Shown here in pieces: positions 35,836-45,081 of a stretch of DNA of 64,000 nucleotides; the stretch's first letter is position 1, and every line of letters begins with the position of its first letter. The notes under the pieces were generated by a model that did not search any database, was not told the origin of the DNA, and was given only the letters and a program-made list of their open reading frames with translations. This DNA is from Bacteroides uniformis (lineage in GTDB: Bacteria; Bacteroidota; Bacteroidia; Bacteroidales; Bacteroidaceae), in assembly GCF_025147485.1 (NCBI RefSeq), contig NZ_CP102263.1, positions 1,129,501-1,193,500 on the forward strand. The letters are read 5' to 3'. Position numbers and translations under genes: made by a program.

Positions 35836-37245
35836 CTATCTTGTTTTATAAACTACACCTCCAGGTTTGGATATTCTCACTAAATGATTCTGCATTGATA
35901 TTGGAAGAATAAATCTGTTGACAATAGGAATAGTAGTCCATGTTCCAAAATTGCTTGTTTGTTGTAGCCTTGTCTCTTTCAGAGCATTTGACCCGCTTTT
36001 ATTCAATACATCAGATACCATTGTTGTACAATTATTACTTGTCAGCTTATATTCATCAATAATACGAGCAGAAGAACTGTTATAATAATCACTTTTAGGA
36101 TTATCTGGCATTGTAGTTGACATATTAAACTTTTCGTCTAAAATATTAGCAACTTTTTCATCTGCCACATCTGTTACTACAAATACAGACATTCCGCCAG
36201 CTGCTTTTTTGTCATTGTAAGCTTTTGCTTCATCCCCCATTAACTTTAAAAGAACACCGGAACCGTTTCCTAAAGAATTAGAGCTTCTATCTGGTCCTTT
36301 GTTAGTCCCATTGTATCGTCCGTAGCTATAAACAGTCATATTAGATCCTTCACCAACACTAATCCACGTGTGACCAAAGGACTGAGTTTCAGTGTAAACT
36401 CTAATACTATCTCCATTCACATCAATATTCCCAACCGGACTATTCGCCCCATACTGATACGGAGACATCGAATAATATTTCTCGGCAAATCTGTCATTCG
36501 TCGTAAACCTACCCAATACCGCATCATAATGCCTCGCCCCATAATCATACCAGTTCACCCCTTTCTTCGCATCAAGCTCCTTGCCGTTGTACTTGTAAGG
36601 CTGCACATTGCCTGAACTTGCAAACACCCCTCGAATGGATAGTAATGGTTCGTCTCCTCTACCGTGCCGCTCTGGTTGATGACTACCCGGTTGTTACCCT
36701 GATGGTCTTTCAAGTAATAGTGATACTTGCTGTCACTCAGAGTAACATAACCCTCATCAGTCAGCAGCAACTTCTGAACACCGTTCTCATAGACCACGTT
36801 TCCGCAATAGTCCGTCGTGGTGGTAGTGCTGCCTGTCTTATGGACAGTTTTCAGCTTTGTGCCGTCGGCTGCATAGGTATAGGTGACGGTGCTGCCGTCA
36901 CTGAACGTCACCACACTGGGCAAATTTAAGCAATTATACGATATATTGGTAATTCCCTTGTTCAAATCTTTAGTTAAATTCCCGTTGGAATCGTAGTTGT
37001 ATTCATTCGCCTGCTTCACGCCGTCCTTGAACTCGAAACCGTTGTTGTAAGCAGAAGTCGTAGCGGTATCGTCCACACGATTCAGCAGATTGCCCGTAAG
37101 AGTGATCAAGCCGTAGACTGATGCGGAGGTCTGCCCGTAGCACTGCAAAGATAGGATATTGCCGTTTTTGTCGTAACCGGTCACCTTTTCTGTATAGCGG
37201 CCTGCGCCGTGGGTGAAAGCAGTCAGACGGTTAAGGCCGTCGTAT
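35836..37245 (-). pseudogene. Rhs orphan cassette 5: frameshifted core plus permuted papain-like toxin tip
   Basis: Rhs core homology runs from about 37245 (YDGLNRLTAFTHG) through a 209-codon frame (37184-36555). Near 36630 one base is missing in NHYYPFGG, so the rest (ATG 36627, 263 codons) is in another frame. The tip begins after DVNGDSI and holds SFGHTWISVGEG (His86 of that frame), VYSYGRYNG, GSGVLLKLMG, and IDEYKLTSNNCTTMVSDVL (Cys200). The His-before-Cys order suggests a circularly permuted papain-like (NlpC/P60-related) hydrolase. It is homologous to the cassette 4 tip. There is no signal peptide or promoter, so it is probably silent in place. Confidence 0.7.
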
Positions 37246-37266
37246 CAGTATTAGAAAGAAAAAAAG

Positions 37267-37309
37267 CTATCCTAACATGCAAGATATGAGCTATCTGATG
37301 TTAGGATAG
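37267..37309 (-). terminator. Hairpin after cassette 4 (shared type II)
   Basis: CTATCCTAACAT (37267-37278) pairs perfectly with ATGTTAGGATAG (37298-37309). Nearly identical in sequence to 35448-35492. Confidence 0.75.
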
Positions 37310-37339
37310 TTATTAAAGAGATTAGTCAACTAAGACAGA

Positions 37340-37606
37340 TTATTTCTTATTAATGTTAAGCAACCAATATACAGCCAATGATAAAGCATAAATTGCATAT
37401 ATAACTACTATTTCAGCATAATTGACAAGAGCATGTATTTCATCTAATCTGTCACTCACTACCGGGAAAGTGCCTTTACCACCTAAGGGCAAACAGTCTT
37501 CTATGGAATATTTTATCACTAAATAATAATTAAGAATAAAACCTATCCCATAGACAATCATCAACAATGAGAATATCAGAAATACCATTAAAATAACCTT
37601 TTTCAT
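37340..37606 (-). CDS. Candidate immunity protein of cassette 4 (two membrane helices)
   Basis: 88 residues from ATG 37606 (MKKVILMVFLIFSLLM...), or 91 from an ATG at 37615 that overlaps the tip by seven bases. Helix 1 is at about 3-25, a polar loop contains CLPLGGKGTFP, helix 2 is at about 62-83 (VVIYAIYALSLAVYWLL). Not a known family. Same plan as the cassette 5 partner. A membrane-bound partner suggests the tip acts at the inner membrane or in the periplasm. Confidence 0.6.
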   Translation of the reverse strand: MKKVILMVFLIFSLLMIVYGIGFILNYYLVIKYSIEDCLPLGGKGTFPVVSDRLDEIHALVNYAEIVVIYAIYALSLAVYWLLNINKK

Positions 37607-37608
37607 AA

Positions 37609-39340
37609 TTACCATTTTGTTCCAGCTCCATGCAAATTAAACTCTTTCTTTATTTCATTATAAGTAATTCTTCTGATACTATGCTCATCCTCTTTAGACA
37701 TTACTTTCAAACGGTCTCCTAAAGAAGCAGGGGCTTTAGAATCTTTCAAATCCAAATCTTTTTTTACTCCCTCTTGTATACCTTTTATGGAAGTGGTAGC
37801 GCAGTTGTTAATAAATAAATTATATTCATCAATAACTTTCGCATTTTCTTTACCTGCATACTTACCTTTTTGAGGTATTTTATTACTATTATCTAATTGC
37901 TTATCAAAGTGTTTCGAAACAAGTTCATCTGAACCTTTTGTAAACTCATATCCCACTGCTTCATTAGCAAGCATTTGATCCTGAATAAAGCTAATAGCAT
38001 CTCTACCCGTCAATTTAATAAGCACTCCTTCTCCTGTAGGCGAAGTATTCCGTGCCGAACTTTTATCTTTTCCCAATTCTCCATATCTACCATAGGTATA
38101 CACAATTGTATTATCACCATTGCCAACTGTTACAAATGCATGTCCAAAACCTTTTCTTTCGATATAAATTCTTGGCAGTCTCCCGTCTGCATCAATAAAT
38201 TTGATAGGATTATTCAAACAATACCCATACGGACTCATCGGATAATACTTCTCTGCCAGTGGATCAACTGTCATAAACCTACCCAATGCTGCATCATACA
38301 TACGTGCTCCATAATCATACCAATTCAACCCCTTCTTGCCATCATACTCCTTCCCGTTGTACTTGTAAGGCTGCACATTGCCTGCACTTGCAAACACCCC
38401 TCCAAATGGATAGTAATGGTTCGTCTCCTCTACCGTGCCGCTCTGGTTGATGACTACCCGATTGTTACCCTGATGGTCTTTCAAATAATAATGGTACTTG
38501 TTGTCGCTCAAAGTAACATAACCCTCATCAGTCAGTAGCAGCTTCTGAACACCGTTCTCATAGACCACGTTTCCGCAATAGTCCGTCGTGGTGGTAGTGC
38601 TGCCTGTCTTATGGACAGTTTTCAGCTTTGTGCCGTCGGCTGCATAAGTATAGGTAATCGTGCTACCATCACTAAAAGTTACTACACTAGGCAAATTTAA
38701 ACAATTATACGATATATTGGTAATTCCCTTGTTTAAATCTTTAGTTAAATTCCCGTTGGAATCGTAGTTGTATTCATTCGCCTGCTTCACGCCGTCCTTG
38801 AACTCGAAACCGTTGTTGTAAGCAGATGTGGCTACAGCATCATCTACACGGGTCAACTGATTACCACCGAGGGTGAAAGTCAGGTTATCAATCAGACCAT
38901 AGGTAGAAGCTCCGGTTTGACCGTAGCGTTGCAGGGTCTTGATGTTGCCGTTCTTGTCATAGGCGGTTACATTCTCACTGAAACGGTCGGTGTTCGCGTT
39001 GATGCCGGCTGTTTCGCCGTAGGTCGCGTTCAGCAGCCTGTCCAGCCCGTCGTAGGTGAACTTGTAGCCGCGGACGGTGCTTTCATTCCCTGCCTTCCAA
39101 GTCATGCTGCTGATGCTGTTATTGTATTTGGCTGTTGTAAAACAAATTCCGCGTAAGCTTGCTTCCACTGATACCCGTCAGTCAGCTGCAGACATTGTAA
39201 GTGTACGACTGCTTGTTCACGGCAGAACCGTGCAACGACTTGCTCTGTAGACGGCCCAGATTGTCATAAGCGTAGGCGGCAAGCGTTACCTTACTCGAAT
39301 CATCAACCTGATACTTCAAGAATAGTTCACGTTGAACAGG
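37609..39340 (-). pseudogene. Rhs orphan cassette 4: core with nonsense and frameshift, plus permuted papain-like toxin tip
   Basis: Core homology starts near 39340 (LFLKYQVDDSSKVTLAAYAY). A TGA stop near 39180 replaces the Trp codon of the intact VRGWLTG, and about 14 bases of the GTGTA-coding stretch are missing near 39125. From 39168 a 519-codon frame is open to the end. The tip starts after IDADGRLP: GFGHAFVTVGNG (His343), VYTYGRYGE, GEGVLIKLTG, IDEYNLFINNCATTS (Cys456). It is clearly homologous to the cassette 5 tip. His-before-Cys order suggests a permuted papain-like hydrolase. There is no signal peptide, so this copy is presumably a silent donor. Confidence 0.7.
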
Positions 39341-39415
39341 CTGATTATGAGATGTCCGACAAGACAATACCTCTCAAGGTGTCAGGAATACTAAAAAGTC
39401 CAAAGATTAGATACA

Positions 39416-39455
39416 ATGCCCCCTAAAAGTTGGATAAAATACTTTTAGGGGGCAT
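39416..39455 (-). terminator. Hairpin after cassette 3 (unique type)
   Basis: ATGCCCCCTAAAAGT (39416-39430) pairs perfectly with ACTTTTAGGGGGCAT (39441-39455). It lies 54 bases after the cassette 3 immunity candidate. Confidence 0.8.
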
Positions 39456-39508
39456 CTCAGCAATATTAAAACACATCAGATGAAGAATATCTGCTGCAAA
39501 TCACTTCG

Positions 39509-39829
39509 TTACCTTCGTCCATACTTCCTTAACATATATACCAAAACTATAAAATTCATAATAGGGATCAATATATATATCATAGGCAATTCAAAGAATA
39601 GAAATAAAAGGAACATTATAAGACCTAAAGCTACTGAATATAAAAAGCATATACCTAAAAATATAATGTTATAGGTATTACTCTTAATAACTATTCCAAG
39701 AAATGATATTAATAACAATATGATTGCGGCAATAAAGGTCTCAATGGATTTAAACGATAAAAGCCAAATACTTTGTACAGCCCAAAAAAACGGTATTGTT
39801 AATTTTAATATATTCCCTTTTAGTATCAT
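39509..39829 (-). CDS. Candidate immunity protein of cassette 3 (integral membrane)
   Basis: 106 residues, almost entirely hydrophobic with about four helices (for example AAIILLLISFLGIVI, IIFLGICFLYSVALGLIMFLL, YILIPIMNFIVLVYML) and a basic end (RKYGRR). No known family. Start and tip stop overlap by four bases (ATGA), the tight coupling expected of a toxin/immunity pair. Very A+T-rich compared with the Rhs core. Confidence 0.6.
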   Translation of the reverse strand: MILKGNILKLTIPFFWAVQSIWLLSFKSIETFIAAIILLLISFLGIVIKSNTYNIIFLGICFLYSVALGLIMFLLFLFFELPMIYILIPIMNFIVLVYMLRKYGRR

Positions 39830-42324
39830 TTATTTCTCCTTATTATGTATCCTAATGGATTGTTCTTTTCTATAGCCTGATATGCCTTACTTAGCAAATA
39901 AGGATTTACTTTTACATTGAAAATGTTCCCAGTTTGCCTATTGGTTACTTTCATTTTGTTCATTGTTTCTATACCAGCTTTATTTAATGATTTTTGAACT
40001 ACGATGGAACAATGATTGCCCACTAAAGAATACCCTTGATCTACAGTTTCAAGAAATGTATTCTTGATGATTCTATCCTGTTTCTCCGTTGTCGGAATAA
40101 GATAGCCTTCTTGATAGCCATAACCATTAACCTTGCCACTTTCTAGGTCCTCCTTATAAGTATTCTGATTATACTCACTATCCAGAAATGCTTGGGGAGT
40201 AGGCCAAGAAAGCTCCCCTTTATTATCTTGAGGACCGCCTCCTAAACTTCCTTCTGTCGAGTTGTATATTTTATCGCCATTGAAAGAATAGTATTCCCAA
40301 CGATTAGAACTATTCTGAATTAATAAACCTAAATGTTCACCACTCGTATAATTAAGTACTACAATGCTATCCCCATTCACATCAACATTCTTCACCGGAT
40401 TATTCGCCCCATACTGATACGGAGACATCGAATGATACTTTTCAGCAAATCTGTCATTTGTCGTAAACCTCCCCAACGCCGCATCATAATGCCTCGCCCC
40501 ATAATCATACCAGTTCAACCCCTTCTTCGCATCAAGCTCCTTGCCGTTATACTTGTAAGGCTGGACATTGCCTGAGCTTGCAAACACACCACCGAACGGA
40601 TAGTAATGGTTCGTCTCCTCTACAGTGCCACTCTGGTTGATTACTACACGGTTGTTCCCCTGATGGTCTTTCAAGTAGTAATGGTACTTGCCGTCGCTCA
40701 AAGTAACATAGCCTTCATCGGTCAGCAGCAACTTCTGAACACCGTTCTCATAGACCACGTTTCCGCAATAGTCCGTCGTGGTAGTAGTGCTGCCTGTCTT
40801 ATGGACAGTTTTCAGCTTTGTGCCGTCGGCACCATAAGTATAGGCAATCGTACTACCGTCACTGAACGTGACCATATTGGGCAAATTTAATACATTATAG
40901 GTAATTGTACTAATTCCCTTGTTTAAATCTTTAGTTAAATTTCCATTGGAATCGTAAGTGTATTCGTTCGCCTGCTTCACGCCGTCCTTGAACTCGAAGC
41001 CGCCACCGTAGGCGGAAGCCGCTGCCGCATCGTCCACGCGGTTCAACAGATTGCCACCGAGGGTGAAAGTCAGGTTATCAATCAGTCCGTAACCGGAAGC
41101 GGCGGTCTGACCGTAACGTTGCAAGGTCTTGATGTTGCCGTTTTTGTCATAGGCGGTTACATTCTCACTGAAACGGTTGGTGTTTGTATTGATGCCGGCT
41201 GTTTCGCCGTAAGTGGCGTTCATCAGACGGCTTAATCCGTCGTAAGTGAACTTATAGCCACGGATAGTGCTCTCATTTCCAGCCTTCCACGTCATGCTGC
41301 TGATGCTGCCGTTGTATTTGGCGGTGCCGGTGCCGGTGTTGTAGTACAGATTCTGTGTAAACTTGCTTCCACTAATTCCCGTCAGCCAGCCACGGACATT
41401 ATAGGCATACGTCAGCTTGTTGGTGGCACTTCCGTGCAGAGACTTGGACTGCAGTCTGCCCAAGTTGTCATACGCATAGTCGGCAAGGGTTATCTTGGTG
41501 CCGCCTAATGTATGCTCTACTTTCAAGAGTCTGTCCGCGTGGTTGTAGCTGTAAGTATACATTTCAGTACGAGTGGGCTTTCCGCTTGCAGTATGCGTAT
41601 GCGTTACAGTAGCGGGCTTATCGGTGAAGGTATATATGGTAGCCGTCACATCATAGCCCCCCAAGAGATTGCTTTGCACGGTCTTTGCCACACGGCCCTT
41701 GATGTCATAGTAGTATGCGGTATAAATCTTGTTACTACTACCAAGTACCGTTGCCACACTTGCAGTCAAGGCACCTTTTCCATTGCCCGAAGCATCATCA
41801 GGGAAATTGCTGTTATTGAAACCTGCTTGCGAACGGAAAGCGTAACTGTCATAGAAGTGCTGCACAAGTACATTCGTTCCAGAAGTGGTCACTTTGTTGG
41901 TACAAGTCCCCTGTTCCGTCAGGCGGTTCAGCCCGTCGTACTTGTAGTACGTCCAGTTACCGGATGTAAGGGCACGCTGGTTGCCGTCCTGCGAGAATAC
42001 CAGGCGGTCGGCATTGTCATACACCATTTCCATATATCCCGCACCGGGAAGCTTCTTCCAGATACAGCGGTTGCGTCCGTCGTATTTGTACTGAAAAGCA
42101 TACAAGTCGAGATTGGCCGAGCTCTGGTACATAGGCTGGAGTACGAAACAAAGATTACTTTTGTCGTCATACACATAGTAAGTGTCGTGCGTTTCACTGC
42201 CTTTCATCTGACGCGTCAATACAACATGTCCCATCTCATCGGTAAAGGTGTAGCTCACGTTCAGGTCTTCATCGGTGGTTTTAATAACCGAAAGCTGACC
42301 GGAAAAATTGCGTATAGAAAGCAA
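39826..42324 (-). CDS. Rhs orphan cassette 3: long 5'-truncated Rhs copy with papain-like toxin tip
   Basis: 832 codons open. Homology to the main gene begins near 42303 (GQLSVIKTTDEDL, about residue 185 of the main protein) and is nearly identical in DNA for long stretches (for example 41880-42060 against 47090-47270). The core ends NPVKNVDVNGDSI. The tip then has SGEHLGLLIQ (His664) and YSLVGNHCSIVVQKSL (Cys772), His before Cys as in cassettes 4 and 5 but more distant in sequence. There is no signal peptide: the frame opens MLSIRNFS, unrelated to the main gene start. The reading frame is intact, so it is a well-preserved donor, or could be translated weakly. Confidence 0.75.
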   Translation of the reverse strand: MLSIRNFSGQLSVIKTTDEDLNVSYTFTDEMGHVVLTRQMKGSETHDTYYVYDDKSNLCFVLQPMYQSSANLDLYAFQYKYDGRNRCIWKKLPGAGYMEMVYDNADRLVFSQDGNQRALTSGNWTYYKYDGLNRLTEQGTCTNKVTTSGTNVLVQHFYDSYAFRSQAGFNNSNFPDDASGNGKGALTASVATVLGSSNKIYTAYYYDIKGRVAKTVQSNLLGGYDVTATIYTFTDKPATVTHTHTASGKPTRTEMYTYSYNHADRLLKVEHTLGGTKITLADYAYDNLGRLQSKSLHGSATNKLTYAYNVRGWLTGISGSKFTQNLYYNTGTGTAKYNGSISSMTWKAGNESTIRGYKFTYDGLSRLMNATYGETAGINTNTNRFSENVTAYDKNGNIKTLQRYGQTAASGYGLIDNLTFTLGGNLLNRVDDAAAASAYGGGFEFKDGVKQANEYTYDSNGNLTKDLNKGISTITYNVLNLPNMVTFSDGSTIAYTYGADGTKLKTVHKTGSTTTTTDYCGNVVYENGVQKLLLTDEGYVTLSDGKYHYYLKDHQGNNRVVINQSGTVEETNHYYPFGGVFASSGNVQPYKYNGKELDAKKGLNWYDYGARHYDAALGRFTTNDRFAEKYHSMSPYQYGANNPVKNVDVNGDSIVVLNYTSGEHLGLLIQNSSNRWEYYSFNGDKIYNSTEGSLGGGPQDNKGELSWPTPQAFLDSEYNQNTYKEDLESGKVNGYGYQEGYLIPTTEKQDRIIKNTFLETVDQGYSLVGNHCSIVVQKSLNKAGIETMNKMKVTNRQTGNIFNVKVNPYLLSKAYQAIEKNNPLGYIIRRNK

Positions 42325-42360
42325 AAGGCAGATGATTCACGAAGCCAAACTGAAAAACAA

Positions 42361-42397
42361 ATTCCCTGCTTATATTCAAAAGACATAAGCAGGGAAT
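42361..42397 (-). terminator. Hairpin after cassette 2 (shared type I)
   Basis: ATTCCCTGCTTAT (42361-42373) pairs perfectly with ATAAGCAGGGAAT (42385-42397). The flank TTTAGTTTATTGAATCAGA is shared with the copies at 44370 and, diverged, 34494. Confidence 0.75.
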
Positions 42398-42471
42398 CAT
42401 TTAGTTTATTGAATCAGAGATTCGGGGACTTGGGAACAATGGGGGAAGAACATACACTGAAACAGAATATT

Positions 42472-43020
42472 TTATCTTATCAAGAAACGTCCAAATATAA
42501 AATACCATTCTTCAGAAAGTGCATTATTCGTTTTTTGCCAACTTCCTTCAGTGGATAGGAGTATTTTTTTTATTAACTTATCGTAATTATACTTGGAGTT
42601 ATTATACCCTGCCCTTTTCACAATTTTTATTTCTCTAATTTTAAGTTTTCTGTCAAAAAGAATAGTGTATAAACAAGAGGCATTCTGTTCATCACCATTG
42701 TAGTTTTCCCAATAAAGACTATCTTGGTATTTCCTTAATGATTCGTTTCCACCAATATAAGAAATTTCCGTTGAGACTTCTCGCAACCGCTTCCTAAAAT
42801 AATAAGAAGTATACATTTTAGAAGATCTTGCAGTATCCAATATCAATTCAAAAACTGGTAAGTTGGTCTCAGTATCAAAAAAGATAGTTTTTTCTATCTT
42901 CTTTTTATAGGAACTTATATCACTTGAATATATTATACTTTCTTCCACCAACTTATTTTGTCCGTACAATAATGGCGGAAGCATAATAAACATGAAAAAT
43001 AGTTTTAATTTAATAGTCAT
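42472..43020 (-). CDS. Candidate immunity protein of cassette 2 (exported)
   Basis: 182 residues with a signal peptide (MTIKLKLFFMFIMLPPLLYG, then QN), so periplasmic or outer-membrane facing. The mature part is mixed alpha/beta with many Tyr and Lys; no known family. It overlaps the 3' end of the cassette 2 tip by 11 bases. Export of the partner implies the tip acts in the periplasm. Confidence 0.55.
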   Translation of the reverse strand: MTIKLKLFFMFIMLPPLLYGQNKLVEESIIYSSDISSYKKKIEKTIFFDTETNLPVFELILDTARSSKMYTSYYFRKRLREVSTEISYIGGNESLRKYQDSLYWENYNGDEQNASCLYTILFDRKLKIREIKIVKRAGYNNSKYNYDKLIKKILLSTEGSWQKTNNALSEEWYFIFGRFLIR

Positions 43021-44350
43021 ATCCTAATCGTTTTGACATTACATCAGCTCTTTTATTGTATATAAAATTATTGACCCCTGGCTGTCCGTGGCTAAACGGT
43101 ACATTCCTCAAGTATAAAATAACATGCCCAAATTCGTGTGCAATCCCAACTGTTCGATGATTCAAAGTGCCATTCTTATTAATTATGACTTGTACATGGC
43201 TATTGGTTGAACTCTTACCGGAAGCTAACCTCTTGTCAGGTACTAATGTCTGACCTAAATTTCCTTGAATATGTTTTCCAAAAGGGACTCCAGCCTTTGA
43301 ATACTCTTCTTTTTGATGAGCAGGTATTTCGCTATCATCATCGTCATAAGGAGTACCAAAAGTTTCTTCTACAGTCTTCCCATTCATTTTATATGTATTC
43401 TTATCAGATAATGACAGTTCTACCATTTTCTCACTATTGGCAATCTCAAATAAGTCTTTCAGAAAGAAATCATTACTACTATTAGCTTGTTTCGCAATGG
43501 AAGTTGGATCCAATATACCATTATTGAATTGCATCTTTATGTTACTACCATCCTGCAAACCATTGTAAATAGCTTCAATAGCTGCTGGAGTTACAATAAG
43601 CAAGCTATCTCCATTGATGTCAATGGTATTCACTGGATTATTCGCTCCATACTGATACGGAGACAATGAATGATACTTCTCAGCAAATCTGTCATTTGTC
43701 GTAAACCTCCCCAACGCCGCATCATAATGCCTTGCACCGTAGTCATACCAGTTCAACCCTTTCTTCGCATCAAGCTCCTTGCCGTTATACTTGTAAGGCT
43801 GCACATTGCCTGTACTTGCAAACACACCACCGAACGGATAGTAATGGTTCGTCTCCTCTACAGTGCCGCTCTGGTTGATGACTACCCGGTTGTTCCCCTG
43901 GTGCAAGTAGTAATGATACTTGCCGTCGCTCAAAGTAACATAGCCCTCATCGGTCAGCAACAACTTCCGAACACCGTTCTCATAGACCACGTTTCCGCAA
44001 TAGTCCGTCGTGGTGGTAGTACTGCCTGTCTTATGGACAGTTTTCAGCTTCGTGCCGTCGGCACCGTATGTATGACTTATCCTACTGCCGTCACTGAAAG
44101 TCACCGTACTTGGCAAATTTAAGCAATTATACGATATGTTGCTAATTCCCTTGTTCAAATCTTTAGTTAAATTTCCATTGGCATCGTAGGCGTACTCATT
44201 TGCCTGCTTCACGGCATCTTTGAACTCGAAACCGCCACCGTAGGCAGAAGCCGCTACCGCATCGTCCACACGGGTCGGGCGGTTGCCCGCAAACGTGAAG
44301 GTGAGGTTTTCAATCAGACCGTCGTAAGTGAGCTTAGAAATTCTTATCAT
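43010..44350 (-). CDS. Rhs orphan cassette 2: truncated core with HExxH zincin-like toxin tip
   Basis: 446 codons from ATG 44350. The core fragment starts at LTYDGLIENLTF, where about 50 residues of the main protein appear to have been joined out at DGL. A second small in-frame loss turns YYLKDHQGNN into YYLHQGNN. After NTIDINGDSL the tip (about 200 residues) carries VGIAHEFGHVILYL (His405, Glu406, His409), a zinc metallopeptidase motif, followed by PFSHGQPGVNNFIY and the end KRLGYDY. I do not recognise the exact family. No signal peptide; probably silent where it stands. Confidence 0.7.
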   Translation of the reverse strand: MIRISKLTYDGLIENLTFTFAGNRPTRVDDAVAASAYGGGFEFKDAVKQANEYAYDANGNLTKDLNKGISNISYNCLNLPSTVTFSDGSRISHTYGADGTKLKTVHKTGSTTTTTDYCGNVVYENGVRKLLLTDEGYVTLSDGKYHYYLHQGNNRVVINQSGTVEETNHYYPFGGVFASTGNVQPYKYNGKELDAKKGLNWYDYGARHYDAALGRFTTNDRFAEKYHSLSPYQYGANNPVNTIDINGDSLLIVTPAAIEAIYNGLQDGSNIKMQFNNGILDPTSIAKQANSSNDFFLKDLFEIANSEKMVELSLSDKNTYKMNGKTVEETFGTPYDDDDSEIPAHQKEEYSKAGVPFGKHIQGNLGQTLVPDKRLASGKSSTNSHVQVIINKNGTLNHRTVGIAHEFGHVILYLRNVPFSHGQPGVNNFIYNKRADVMSKRLGYDY

Positions 44351-44369
44351 AGAAATAATACTATATGAA

Positions 44370-44405
44370 ATTCCCTGCCTACATCGCTGTATGTAAGCAG
44401 GGAAT
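44370..44405 (-). terminator. Hairpin after cassette 1 (shared type I)
   Basis: ATTCCCTGCCTACAT (44370-44384) pairs with ATGTAAGCAGGGAAT (44391-44405) with one mismatch. Followed by the same TTATTGAATCAGA flank as at 42361. Confidence 0.75.
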
Positions 44406-44502
44406 CATTTAGATTATTGAATCAGAAGATTCTGATATTCAGAAGTAGTAAACAAATAACATCCGTTACAACAAAATTTATCTGATTACTAAACTATAAT
44501 TT

Positions 44503-45081
44503 CTAATTTTTGAGAGTAGCGCTTCTATTTATATATATATCACCTGATTCACAATCTCTTCTAACAGATAAACCATGTTGCAATAATACATAAATAACAT
44601 ACCTTTGTTCCGATAAACTTAATACACTATTCTCATTATAACACGGAGTAAACCATATATCATCAAAATAAGCTGAAAACAAACCTTTTATTCCTTCACG
44701 TTTACAAATAGAATCTATACGATATTCCGGAACAACGACATAGTCTTTCAATTGTATATACGAGAGACTGTCCATTATTAAAGTGTCTTTATCAGATAAC
44801 TTGATAAAATTTTCATAAAAAGGTTTCGTTATATAGTCCTCTTCATCTATAACTGATACCAATTCAATCTCATCTAATACAACCTTACAAATAGAATCAT
44901 GCCACGCTATATTAGTTGTTATCATACAAGGCGCAGTAGTAATTAAGTTATTAGAATCTATCGTAGCTTTTTCAGAATAATCATACTTTATGTATAAATA
45001 TAAAGATATCCCTCCGATAATAATTACTATTAAAATCAGCATCCTACTCCAATAATTCTTTCGGTACTTTTTGGGTTCCAT
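44503..45081 (-). CDS. Candidate immunity protein of the expressed Rhs toxin (cassette 1)
   Basis: 192 residues from ATG 45081 (199 from 45102). An N-terminal membrane helix (MLILIVIIIGGISLYLYI) after a basic stretch anchors it, leaving about 160 residues outside the cytoplasm. No known family. Its start lies inside the end of the toxin gene (38-59 base overlap in another frame). Role inferred from the pairing. Confidence 0.6.
   Translation of the reverse strand: MEPKKYRKNYWSRMLILIVIIIGGISLYLYIKYDYSEKATIDSNNLITTAPCMITTNIAWHDSICKVVLDEIELVSVIDEEDYITKPFYENFIKLSDKDTLIMDSLSYIQLKDYVVVPEYRIDSICKREGIKGLFSAYFDDIWFTPCYNENSVLSLSEQRYVIYVLLQHGLSVRRDCESGDIYINRSATLKN

Noticed and set aside
39182..39367. 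Independent 61-codon gene
   Set aside because: It is the 5' fragment of the cassette 4 Rhs core, ended by the nonsense codon.
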